A DNA stretch of 64,000 nucleotides, taken from positions 301,997 to 365,996 of the forward strand of contig NZ_JAAFZH010000006.1 in assembly GCF_010435915.1 (NCBI RefSeq), in the 5' to 3' direction. Below, piece by piece: positions 26,717 to 33,752 of this stretch. Origin of the DNA: Spirosoma terrae. GTDB lineage: Bacteria; Bacteroidota; Bacteroidia; Cytophagales; Spirosomataceae. Every line of letters starts with the position of its first letter. The stretch's first letter is position 1. A program made the position numbers and the translations under genes. The notes beneath the pieces are model-generated. The model saw only the letters and a program-made list of their open reading frames with translations. It had not been told where the DNA came from and made no database searches.

Positions 26717-26754
26717 AAAAGCCAGTCCTTCCCATGTGGGGAGAATTGGCTTTT
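26717..26754 (+). terminator. Terminator of the SDR-AraC operon
   Basis: AAAAGCCA (26717-26724) pairs with TGGCTTTT (26747-26754); the stem extends inward with G-U pairs and one mismatch, and ends in a T-run. It lies 10 bp after the AraC stop. Confidence 0.75.
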
Positions 26755-26841
26755 GACTCACGGCCGACCAGTGTATGTATAACGCTGGAACTGACCACTG
26801 CCGATGCTGAGCGCTACTGGTCACGCCAGTAGGTTCATTCG

Positions 26842-27948
26842 TTACGCCTGGAATGTTGTATAATCGGAGTAGCCTCGTTCGTTCCCTGCGTAAAACGTAC
26901 CCGGATCGGCCGTGGCCAGGGGCCAGCCGTGTCGATACCGTGCTACCAGATCGGGATTAGCTACGAAGGGTAACGCGAACGAAACCAGATCGGCTTTCCC
27001 GGACGCGATGAGTTGATTGCCCGTCTCGAAACCGAAGCCCAAATTGGCCATCAGCGTACCGTTATATCGGGCCCGGAACCAGCCAAAGAAATCAGCCTGC
27101 CAGTCAGCCAGTGGTGTGCCGGACAGATCGAGTCGCGGTCCGACGATTTCTACGAAAGCCAGCTCATAGGTATTAAGCCGGTCCAGTATGTAGGCAAACG
27201 TAGGTACGGTGCTTTCATCCGGCTGGATGGTTCCGCGATTGAAGGCGGCAGGTGTGAATTTGACGCCAACTCGTCGATTTGGAAATACCTCAAGGACGGC
27301 GTCCAGAATGGTGAACAGCAGCCGACACCGGTTCTCGATGCTGCCACCATAGTCGTCCGTTCGTTGGTTGGTTGCCGGACTCATGAACTGGGGTATTAGC
27401 GTAAACAACTGGGCATGTAATTCCAGTCCATCGAATCCAGCCGCCAGCGCGTTCTGGGCCGCCAGTGTAAATTCTTCGACGGTAGCCCGGATCTGGTCAA
27501 GGGTGTAGGCCTGAGGTGTCATCGTTTCCTCAAATCCGGTTGGGGTATACACTTGCTCGTTCGGATTGATCGCCGATGGACCCAGCGGTAGCTCGCCATT
27601 CAGATAAACTGGATGAGATACTGCTCCAGAGTGGACCAATTGGAGAAAAATTCGTCCCCCAGCCTGATGAACCGATTCGGTTACGGTTTTCCAGCCCGAC
27701 ACCTGCTCGGGCGAGTAGATGCCGGGAATGTTTAGAAAGCCAACGGCTCGCTGGCTAACCCATGCGCTCTCAGTTAGAATCAGCCCGGCACTGGCCCGTT
27801 GAGCATAGTAGGTAGCCATCAGTGGAGTCGGCGTTAATTCAGCATTGGTAGCCCGGGCCCGGGTCATGGCAGCCATGACGACTCGGTTGGGAAGCGTAAG
27901 TGCTCCCATCGTATAGCTCGTCAGGAGTGGTTGTTGTTGCGGTTTCAT
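26842..27948 (-). CDS. Old Yellow Enzyme-family alkene reductase with altered active site
   Basis: FMN-dependent NAD(P)H alkene reductase (368 residues) of the OYE/NemA family, a TIM barrel reducing activated C=C bonds or nitro groups. Start of barrel LPNRVVMAAMTRARA; FMN region and NQRTDDYGGSIENRCR are intact. Two usual active-site signatures differ: the canonical H-[GSA]-A-[NH]-GYL reads HAQLFTL, so the second substrate-binding residue (Asn or His) is Leu, and HxGR-[VI]-SH reads HSGAVSH. Catalysis may be retained with a changed substrate range. ATG 27948 is used; an in-frame ATG at 28002 would extend into the shared promoter region. Divergent from an HxlR regulator, the usual arrangement for inducible OYEs. 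Confidence 0.88.
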   Translation of the reverse strand: MKPQQQPLLTSYTMGALTLPNRVVMAAMTRARATNAELTPTPLMATYYAQRASAGLILTESAWVSQRAVGFLNIPGIYSPEQVSGWKTVTESVHQAGGRIFLQLVHSGAVSHPVYLNGELPLGPSAINPNEQVYTPTGFEETMTPQAYTLDQIRATVEEFTLAAQNALAAGFDGLELHAQLFTLIPQFMSPATNQRTDDYGGSIENRCRLLFTILDAVLEVFPNRRVGVKFTPAAFNRGTIQPDESTVPTFAYILDRLNTYELAFVEIVGPRLDLSGTPLADWQADFFGWFRARYNGTLMANLGFGFETGNQLIASGKADLVSFALPFVANPDLVARYRHGWPLATADPGTFYAGNERGYSDYTTFQA

Positions 27949-28011
27949 CGTGTTTTTTCGGTCAAAATTCACCCTACAGCTAGCCAGAACCAATAGGAGC
28001 AAAAATGTTCC

Positions 28012-28034
28012 TAGGGGGTAAATTTTGTCCCCTA
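28012..28034. promoter_or_regulatory. Candidate HxlR operator palindrome
   Basis: TAGGGG (28012-28017) and CCCCTA (28029-28034) form an inverted repeat with an 11-base AT-rich spacer in the divergent OYE/hxlR intergenic region. Its spacing suits a dimeric winged-helix regulator. A TACTTTTG promoter box for hxlR follows at 28058-28065. Confidence 0.5.
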
Positions 28035-28081
28035 TGGCCCGTTTTCTACACTAGAATTACTTTTGCACAAAGGATATAAGT

Positions 28082-28441
28082 ATGTACGAAAAGAAAATTC
28101 CATTGCCGCTGGAATGTGGCCTGATGATGACCAGGGAGGTGTTGGGAGGAAAATGGAAACCGAATTTATTATTTGCTATTGTGGAAGGCATTAATCGACC
28201 CAGCCAGTTGCAGCGGGCTATACCCGGAGCTACCAAGCGAGTATTGAATCTTCAACTTCGGGAGCTGGAAGAATTTGGGGTTATCGCCAAAAAAATTTAT
28301 CCGCAGCTTCCGCCCAGGGTGGAGTATTCGTTGACCGAAGTTGGCCAAACGCTGTTACCAATTCTACTCCAGATGAATACGTGGGGTGAACAGAACCGAA
28401 CCTTGATCGAAACGGTAATTGCCGAACGAAGCAAACGGTAA
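28082..28441 (+). CDS. HxlR-family transcriptional regulator
   Basis: Winged-helix regulator (119 residues) of the HxlR/MarR-like family: N-terminal CGLMMTREVLGGKWKP with the family Cys-to-Trp block, FAIVEGINRPSQLQRAIPG helix, recognition helix with KRVLNLQLRELEEFGV, and a wing in YPQLPPRVEYSLTEVG. Members respond to aldehydes, quinones or oxidants, often through the N-terminal Cys (here Cys12). Transcribed divergently from the OYE gene, its probable target. A TACTTTTG box 16 bases before the ATG serves as promoter. Confidence 0.9.
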   Translation: MYEKKIPLPLECGLMMTREVLGGKWKPNLLFAIVEGINRPSQLQRAIPGATKRVLNLQLRELEEFGVIAKKIYPQLPPRVEYSLTEVGQTLLPILLQMNTWGEQNRTLIETVIAERSKR

Positions 28442-28483
28442 TTACCGACATAAATTCACATTTACAGGCCTGAATTCGGTTTT

Positions 28484-28547
28484 GCGCGTGTTGGAGACTT
28501 GTAGTTGGAAGGCCTAAACAATCTCGTTGACATTGCCCAACACGCGC
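28484..28547. repeat. 11-bp inverted repeat between convergent hxlR and araC
   Basis: GCGCGTGTTGG (28484-28494) and CCAACACGCGC (28537-28547) are perfect complements around a 42-base loop. It could be a long terminator-like hairpin for the convergent genes, or a small structured RNA. Confidence 0.6.
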
Positions 28548-28633
28548 TACGTTTGTTAGCAACTCTACTGACGAAAAATCACTGTCGACAAATCGCCTTA
28601 TCAATTAGTGGGTTGCTATAGTTTATCGGCACC

Positions 28634-29428
28634 TTACGCCTTGCTTGTCGCCACTTCAGAAGGCGTTTTTCCGAAGGTCTTTTTAAAAACAAAGGAGAAA
28701 TGAGACAAGTCTTCGAAACCGACTTCCAGATAGACGGTACTTGGTTTCTGGTGTTGGCTGTTGAGTTGAAAATACGCTTCGTCCAGTCTTTTCTTCATGA
28801 GCCAGCTTCCAGGTGTCATGCCAAAGGTTTTTTTGAAATCCCGTTTGAACGATGAAACGCTTCGTCCGGTCAGAAAGGCAAATCGCTCCAGACTGATGTT
28901 AAACCGAAAATTTTGCTGCATGTACTCCTCTAAATCAATTTTGTGGGGAGCGCTAAAATTGAAAAAGATTGACGCCAATTCGGGTTGCGACCTTAACAGA
29001 ATCAGCAAAAGTTCTTCCCGTTTAATATCGGCAAACGTTTCGTCCAGCTCTGAATCGCTGGAGTAATACGGCTCCAGCGATTGAATATACTGCTTAATGA
29101 ATGAATTCTCGTTGACATACAGAAACGAATCACCGTAGGTTGAGGGACTTACTGGGTAAGTATGTCGTTCGGTAAAGCGTTTTAAAAATGGTTCATCCAA
29201 CGTAATGATGATCTTGATAAACTGATCATCTTCCCTGAACTTGGTATAGCGAATCAAATGATTTTTTCGAGCGATGAAGCAATCACCTGATTGCATACTA
29301 TAATGCTTTCGTCCGTCATACGCTTTCATCGATCCCTTCAGCAGGAACATAAAATAATGGTCTGAAATAAACTGCTCCGGTGAAAGTTCAGGTCCTAAAT
29401 GACAGGAATGAATTTGATGGGTAGTCAT
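28634..29428 (-). CDS. AraC-family transcriptional regulator
   Basis: AraC-type regulator (264 residues), paralogue of that at 25855-26706. An N-terminal cupin-like domain (FMFLLKGSMKAYDG, SGDCFIARKNHLIRY) precedes the DNA-binding part (LTGRSVSSFKRDFKKTF, YLEVGFEDLSHFSFVFKKTFGKTPSEV). It follows the dehydratase-like gene by 29 bp on the same strand, so the pair again forms an oxidoreductase-AraC operon. Confidence 0.9.
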   Translation of the reverse strand: MTTHQIHSCHLGPELSPEQFISDHYFMFLLKGSMKAYDGRKHYSMQSGDCFIARKNHLIRYTKFREDDQFIKIIITLDEPFLKRFTERHTYPVSPSTYGDSFLYVNENSFIKQYIQSLEPYYSSDSELDETFADIKREELLLILLRSQPELASIFFNFSAPHKIDLEEYMQQNFRFNISLERFAFLTGRSVSSFKRDFKKTFGMTPGSWLMKKRLDEAYFQLNSQHQKPSTVYLEVGFEDLSHFSFVFKKTFGKTPSEVATSKA

Positions 29429-29457
29429 TTTTTAAAGTCTGACGATAGCGCATAAAG

Positions 29458-30420
29458 TTACGCCGGAATCTCACTATCCAAGCTGGCCAAAATAGCCTCT
29501 TCTTTGCTTCGTGGGTGCCAGTCTAACATATCTTTCGCTTTCTGATTCGACATGTTGATATAATAGGTTGAATCAATAGGTTTCAGCTCGGCCATCATAC
29601 CGGCTTTTTGAGTACGTTCTTTTTTGATAAGCTGGGCCACGTCATAAAAACTAACCACCCCATCTGAGGTCGCCAGAAAGCGTTGGCCTTTGGCTTCGGG
29701 TAGTACCATCGCTTTAATATGAATGTCGGCTACATCGCGTACATCAACCACCCCAAAGGTAAATTGCGGACTTTCGGTAACCGTACCATCAACGAGTGCT
29801 TTAATTACGCCCTCATACGAAGCCGGAAAAATCCCGCCAATAATGGACCCAAAAATACCTACCGGATTAATCACCGTCAGTTCTAACCCCTCTCCCTGAT
29901 CCCGAATAAAATTCCAGGCCGCTTTTTCTGCTATCGTTTTGGATTTGATGTAGGCTTGAACCGGGGCGTTTTCGTCAGTCCAGTCGTTCTCCGTAAATGT
30001 ATGCCCGTTGGGATCGATACTGTAGCCAATCGCAGCAAACGAAGAGGTCATCACCACCCGTTTGACGCCCGCTTTTCGGGCCGCTTTCAAGACCCTCAAC
30101 GAACCATCACGAGCCGGTATGATGAGTTCGTTCTCGTCTTCAGGCGGCACTAATGGAAAGGGAGAGGCTACGTGCAACACATACGTGCATTCCCGGGCCG
30201 CTTCGTCCCAGCCCTCATCGGCGGTCAGGTCGGCTTCCACGTAGGACAATTGGTCCAAATCAACGATACCGGATTCATTCAGAGCCTGAACGATAGCCTC
30301 TTTTTTAACCAACGAACGCACGGTAGTTTTGACGGTGAAGCCCTTTTGGAGCAGCCTCAAAATTGTGTGAATGCCCACAAAACCAGTCCCTCCGGTCACC
30401 AATACAGTTTGATTAGTCAT
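29458..30420 (-). CDS. NAD-dependent epimerase/dihydroflavonol-reductase-like oxidoreductase
   Basis: Extended SDR protein (320 residues) of the dihydroflavonol-4-reductase/aldehyde reductase type. N-terminal VTGGTGFVGIH Rossmann motif, VLHVASPFPL after strand 4, catalytic Ser in VMTSSFAAIGY, then an AYIKSKTIAE segment in which the Tyr and Lys of YxxxK occur as Y-I-K-S-K. Such enzymes reduce aldehydes or ketones with NADPH. ATG 30420 is used because the upstream in-frame ATG at 30447 would put the operator-like repeat (30424-30444) inside the gene. Operon with the AraC gene downstream. Confidence 0.88.
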   Translation of the reverse strand: MTNQTVLVTGGTGFVGIHTILRLLQKGFTVKTTVRSLVKKEAIVQALNESGIVDLDQLSYVEADLTADEGWDEAARECTYVLHVASPFPLVPPEDENELIIPARDGSLRVLKAARKAGVKRVVMTSSFAAIGYSIDPNGHTFTENDWTDENAPVQAYIKSKTIAEKAAWNFIRDQGEGLELTVINPVGIFGSIIGGIFPASYEGVIKALVDGTVTESPQFTFGVVDVRDVADIHIKAMVLPEAKGQRFLATSDGVVSFYDVAQLIKKERTQKAGMMAELKPIDSTYYINMSNQKAKDMLDWHPRSKEEAILASLDSEIPA

Positions 30421-30423
30421 TGT

Positions 30424-30444
30424 TCCCTGTTTTAAATACAGGGA
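30424..30444. promoter_or_regulatory. Inverted repeat upstream of the reductase-AraC operon
   Basis: TCCCTGT (30424-30430) and ACAGGGA (30438-30444) are perfect 7-bp complements around TTTAAAT, lying between a CAATTTTG promoter-like box (30445-30452, minus strand) and the ATG at 30420. Its position over the start region suggests a repressor-type operator. Confidence 0.45.
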
Positions 30445-30452
30445 CAAAATTG

Positions 30453-30870
30453 GGGAGTAAAGCGGTGGGGAGGTTTGTTGTGAAGGCCAAGTTTTGTTTG
30501 TTGTGGAGGTCAGCTGTCAGCAAAGACGAACAAAAACGTTGGTCAAATCTGAGGCTGGCGACTAATAGCCATCTATTTACTATTTAGATTTTAAAAGCCA
30601 GTCGAGTAAATGTATTTGGCTATTAGTTATTTTTTGCACAACTACACTACTTTCAAATGATACGAAAGTAGATTAATCTCTATCGCTAATAATGCCCATT
30701 TTAAGCGATGGGTACAGTAATTGGCCTGGCAAAGTCAATCTGTTTGAGCCTTAGTCTCAAATTGTCATCCGCTCGGGCGGCCCCGTCACTAATTAAACCG
30801 CAGCCGCGGACGGTCGCGACGACGGACCGTTCAAAATCTCATATTTTAGCTGAGTTTGCGATACTATTGT
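30453..30870. other. Intergenic region, 30421-31067
   Basis: About 650 bp without a gene. Contains the operator-like repeat, a 6-bp inverted repeat ACGGTC/GACCGT at 30810-30815 and 30825-30830 in a GC-rich patch unlike its surroundings, and the 29-bp perfect inverted repeat at 30871-30948. Confidence 0.5.
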
Positions 30871-30948
30871 CCTGAACCCTTGAAAGTGAGCCAGTGAAAA
30901 GTAGGGTAAAAAACTTAACTTTCACTGGCTCACTTTCAAGGGTTCAGG
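30871..30948. repeat. Perfect 29-bp inverted repeat with 20-bp loop
   Basis: Arms 30871-30899 and 30920-30948 are exact reverse complements, with a 20-base A-rich centre. It sits 119 bp beyond the stop of the DUF3748 gene on the minus strand, so it could terminate the sugar-utilisation locus, but it is far longer than the other terminators in this window (8-18 bp). Perfect identity over 29 bp implies recent origin or selection on the stem. Confidence 0.8.
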
Positions 30949-31067
30949 CCATTGCCAGTTCATGCCACAAACTTCGCTACATCTACCCTTTATTCATTTA
31001 TATGCGTTTATATACTCACAATTTTATTTACGTAGCACTCACTAGTGTTGGGGTTTATTAGAGTAAG

Positions 31068-32381
31068 TCAATTTGGTAGACTGACCTTTCGAATCTGTAG
31101 GATATCCTTTCCGTTTCGGTCTTTTATATATTGATTGAAAACCAGTAAAGGATCACGAGGAGAAAAAGAAGGTGCGCCTATGATTTTTCCTTTTTCCTGG
31201 TTGAGAAGCTTTGTAGAAACACCTGTTATCAGATCAAAAATGTAAACAGAATTTTGCGCTACATACGCAATTTTAGTCCCCTCTTTGTTTAGGTTAAAGG
31301 AGTAGTCAATTGAAAAAGGATTACTGGTTAACAACGTCATATCGCCCGTACTTACGTCGATTTGAGCGAGTTGATTGAGCTCATCCTGATCTTTAGCCAG
31401 GGCATAAATAAATTTCCCATCAGGACTTGATCGCAGCCAATGCCGGGTATCTGACAGTCCTTTTTTAGAAAAAGTAATCCGTCTTTGGTGTATTCCCTTC
31501 GGTACCTGGGGCCTTTCGCCTGATTTTCCTACGGCTAAAGAGTCCACCAGAATTTTTCCCGGATCGATGTCGACAATAAACACCTCCGTTATTTGCTTGC
31601 CCTCGTTGTTCAGAACGTTACCCTGAAAAGCAATGGCATACGGAACGTGCTGGCCTGATGCCTGTGTATAGCCGTTTTCCCCGACCCAACACTCGTCGAA
31701 CGCTTTATTGATTTCATCGGAACCTGGCCTGGGACTTCGCACGACGTTGGTTACAATAGCCGAAAACATAATCCCATCATTGTTCCCCTGCCCAGACTCT
31801 ACGTTAACGCCCTTACTAAACGGCACCATTACGCCGACCACCCTCAGGTTAGGATCAATCAGTTCATCGTTATACGTAAAGCTTATGAGTTTCCCATCCC
31901 CACTCCAGCCATGAGAATGGGTTCCGCCCCGGAGCGAACCGGGTGTATAGGGGGCATTGATATCTCTGGCATCGTAATAGAAAGGATGATTAGGCTGACT
32001 GATATCGATGCCAACACCTGTTCTTCGGGACATGGCATACGGTTTTTCCTGATTGGCATCAGCTAATCCATGAATAAAAATTACTTTATCCGTTACTGGA
32101 CTAAAAGACACCGCCCCCACACCTGGCCCATAAATGGTTTGGTTTTGGGTTCTATACAGTATTTTTTCTTCCCCAGTACCAACATTTACAATACCAATGG
32201 TAGACGTCTCTCCAATTTTGGTGTCATCATTCCTGCCATCGAAAACGATCCATTGGCCATCTTTTGAAAATACACCATTGTGGTGTAAGGTGTGACCTGC
32301 CGGCAAAACGGTCAGGCTATTATTCTTTACTGTCATACAACTAGTTACCAAACCAAGAGCGATGATCCAAAGCCGTTTCAT
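31068..32381 (-). CDS. DUF3748 (YidR-like) beta-propeller lipoprotein
   Basis: Exported protein (437 residues) of the DUF3748 family, which includes E. coli YidR; function unestablished. Lipobox VTSC near residue 15, then HHNGVFSKDGQWIVFDGRNDD and repeated blade-like units (ETSTIGIVNVGTGEE, WLRSSPDGKFIYAL, KEGTKIAYVAQNSVYIFD) of a TolB/oligogalacturonide-lyase-like propeller. It lies at the 3' end of the sugar locus, 182 bp after the glycosidase gene with a hairpin between, so it may be transcribed separately or at reduced level. A role in sensing or processing the locus substrate is inference. Confidence 0.78.
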   Translation of the reverse strand: MKRLWIIALGLVTSCMTVKNNSLTVLPAGHTLHHNGVFSKDGQWIVFDGRNDDTKIGETSTIGIVNVGTGEEKILYRTQNQTIYGPGVGAVSFSPVTDKVIFIHGLADANQEKPYAMSRRTGVGIDISQPNHPFYYDARDINAPYTPGSLRGGTHSHGWSGDGKLISFTYNDELIDPNLRVVGVMVPFSKGVNVESGQGNNDGIMFSAIVTNVVRSPRPGSDEINKAFDECWVGENGYTQASGQHVPYAIAFQGNVLNNEGKQITEVFIVDIDPGKILVDSLAVGKSGERPQVPKGIHQRRITFSKKGLSDTRHWLRSSPDGKFIYALAKDQDELNQLAQIDVSTGDMTLLTSNPFSIDYSFNLNKEGTKIAYVAQNSVYIFDLITGVSTKLLNQEKGKIIGAPSFSPRDPLLVFNQYIKDRNGKDILQIRKVSLPN

Positions 32382-32502
32382 ACAGAATATACATTCTCCC
32401 GTTTCTCATCCGCTACGCTTATAAGCCGCACCTCATCGATTCAGCCATCAAGTGGGATACGTCAATTAGCCACCTATAGCTTTTAGTCAAGTACGCGCTT
32501 AG

Positions 32503-32531
32503 CCCTGTTGCACCAGGCGGGTGCAACAGGG
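32503..32531. terminator. 12-bp hairpin after the glycosidase gene
   Basis: CCCTGTTGCACC (32503-32514) pairs perfectly with 32520-32531 around a 5-base loop. It lies 32 bp after the glycosidase stop. Without a T-run on the minus strand it may act as an mRNA-stabilising or partial terminator that sets the level of the downstream DUF3748 gene. Confidence 0.6.
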
Positions 32532-32563
32532 AGCGATGGTCTAATCACCCTGGGACTTATTTT

Positions 32564-33748
32564 TTATAGTTTACTTCTAATTTTTCGGAAGTCTTCAATG
32601 CGATGGAACGTCAGATAATTCGCATCATGGTTGTTCTTCGCATTGGCAATTCCATCAAAATAGGCGGTTCTGGAAAGAACAATTATATCATTTCCTTCAA
32701 ATGACCAATCTACGTACTGAAAGCCGTGATTAATGACATCTTCGTGTTCCAGGATAACCTTCACATCATCCCATTTTTTTAAATCCGAAGAACTTTTCAG
32801 CATCAATACATTCCGGAAACCCGACGGGTTACGGTCTGGAAATTGCTTCCGGTATTTGTCAGGTATTACGTTGGCCAGGGTCCAGTATTTCTTGCTCAAC
32901 GTATCATACTTGATCACAAACTTTTTACTACCACCATCAAACGGAATAAAGCCTGTTTTAGGATCAAAATCCAGCGTTTTACCGTCAGCGTTTATGGCTA
33001 CCATAGCCGCCTTCTCGTCGGGCGATTTTTTGTTGGCCACTCGAAGCATATCCCACATTCTCTGGTCTTTATCAACCACAAAGTTGCCTTCCAGCCACCC
33101 AGCAAAATCGCCGTCATTAAAAGTGCTGTCATACAAAACAGGCGTACTAGCTTGCCAGGATTTTGAATCCAAAAGGTCCGCATCGACGGGCGCTGACATG
33201 ACCATTGCTCCGTAGCGTTTTCCCCATTGAAGGATAGGCCCATGAGCCGTCTCCATCGGCCGCCAAAGTCGGCGGTTATATTCGATTACGGGCATGGGGG
33301 CACAGTGGAATTCGCCCGTCAGCAGTACGCCATTTTCTTTGTTGGTTGGCTTGGTCCAGGTAGCTCCTCCATCCGTCGACTTTCTGATGAGCACTGTACC
33401 ATGATGCCGATCGGGCCCGAGTAAATAGAGCGCTCCTCGATGAACAAACAGAGAACTCCAAAATGCTCCGTTAATGTCGGCCAGATAGCGCCAGGTTTTC
33501 CCTTTATTATTCGACGTATAAATTCGTGTAACCGCCTGATGCCATTCAGAACTTTTTGGCCCAAAAAAGTCGTGTGAAGCCACATAATCGCCATTGGGCA
33601 ACGTAACCAGACTTGGGGAGCCGATGTATTTTTGCGATGAACTGGGTTCATAGCAAACAATATTACCCGGCACGGTCTGAGCCTTGATCATGGACCAGCA
33701 GGTCAGCAAACAGGCGATGAAAAGCGCTTTAGTCGTTTTGTTTCTCAT
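32564..33748 (-). CDS. Exported sialidase-fold glycoside hydrolase-like protein
   Basis: Exported protein (394 residues) with signal peptide ending near MIKAQ and a sialidase-superfamily six-bladed propeller. BNR/Asp-box repeats are visible: SNNKGKTW and STDGGATW. In true sialidases the first catalytic Arg sits in a RIP motif; here the equivalent stretch is IGSPSLVTLPNGDYVASHD, lacking it, so sialic acid is an unlikely substrate. Other members of this fold (for example GH93 exo-arabinanases) act on other sugars. It starts 4 bp after the susD stop, so it is the likely first-cut enzyme of the locus. Confidence 0.8.
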   Translation of the reverse strand: MRNKTTKALFIACLLTCWSMIKAQTVPGNIVCYEPSSSQKYIGSPSLVTLPNGDYVASHDFFGPKSSEWHQAVTRIYTSNNKGKTWRYLADINGAFWSSLFVHRGALYLLGPDRHHGTVLIRKSTDGGATWTKPTNKENGVLLTGEFHCAPMPVIEYNRRLWRPMETAHGPILQWGKRYGAMVMSAPVDADLLDSKSWQASTPVLYDSTFNDGDFAGWLEGNFVVDKDQRMWDMLRVANKKSPDEKAAMVAINADGKTLDFDPKTGFIPFDGGSKKFVIKYDTLSKKYWTLANVIPDKYRKQFPDRNPSGFRNVLMLKSSSDLKKWDDVKVILEHEDVINHGFQYVDWSFEGNDIIVLSRTAYFDGIANAKNNHDANYLTFHRIEDFRKIRSKL

Positions 33749-33752
33749 CTCG

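Noticed and set aside
32564..33748. Call as a true sialidase (nanH)
   Set aside because: The RIP arginine is absent and no other sialic acid gene (NanE, NanK) is present.
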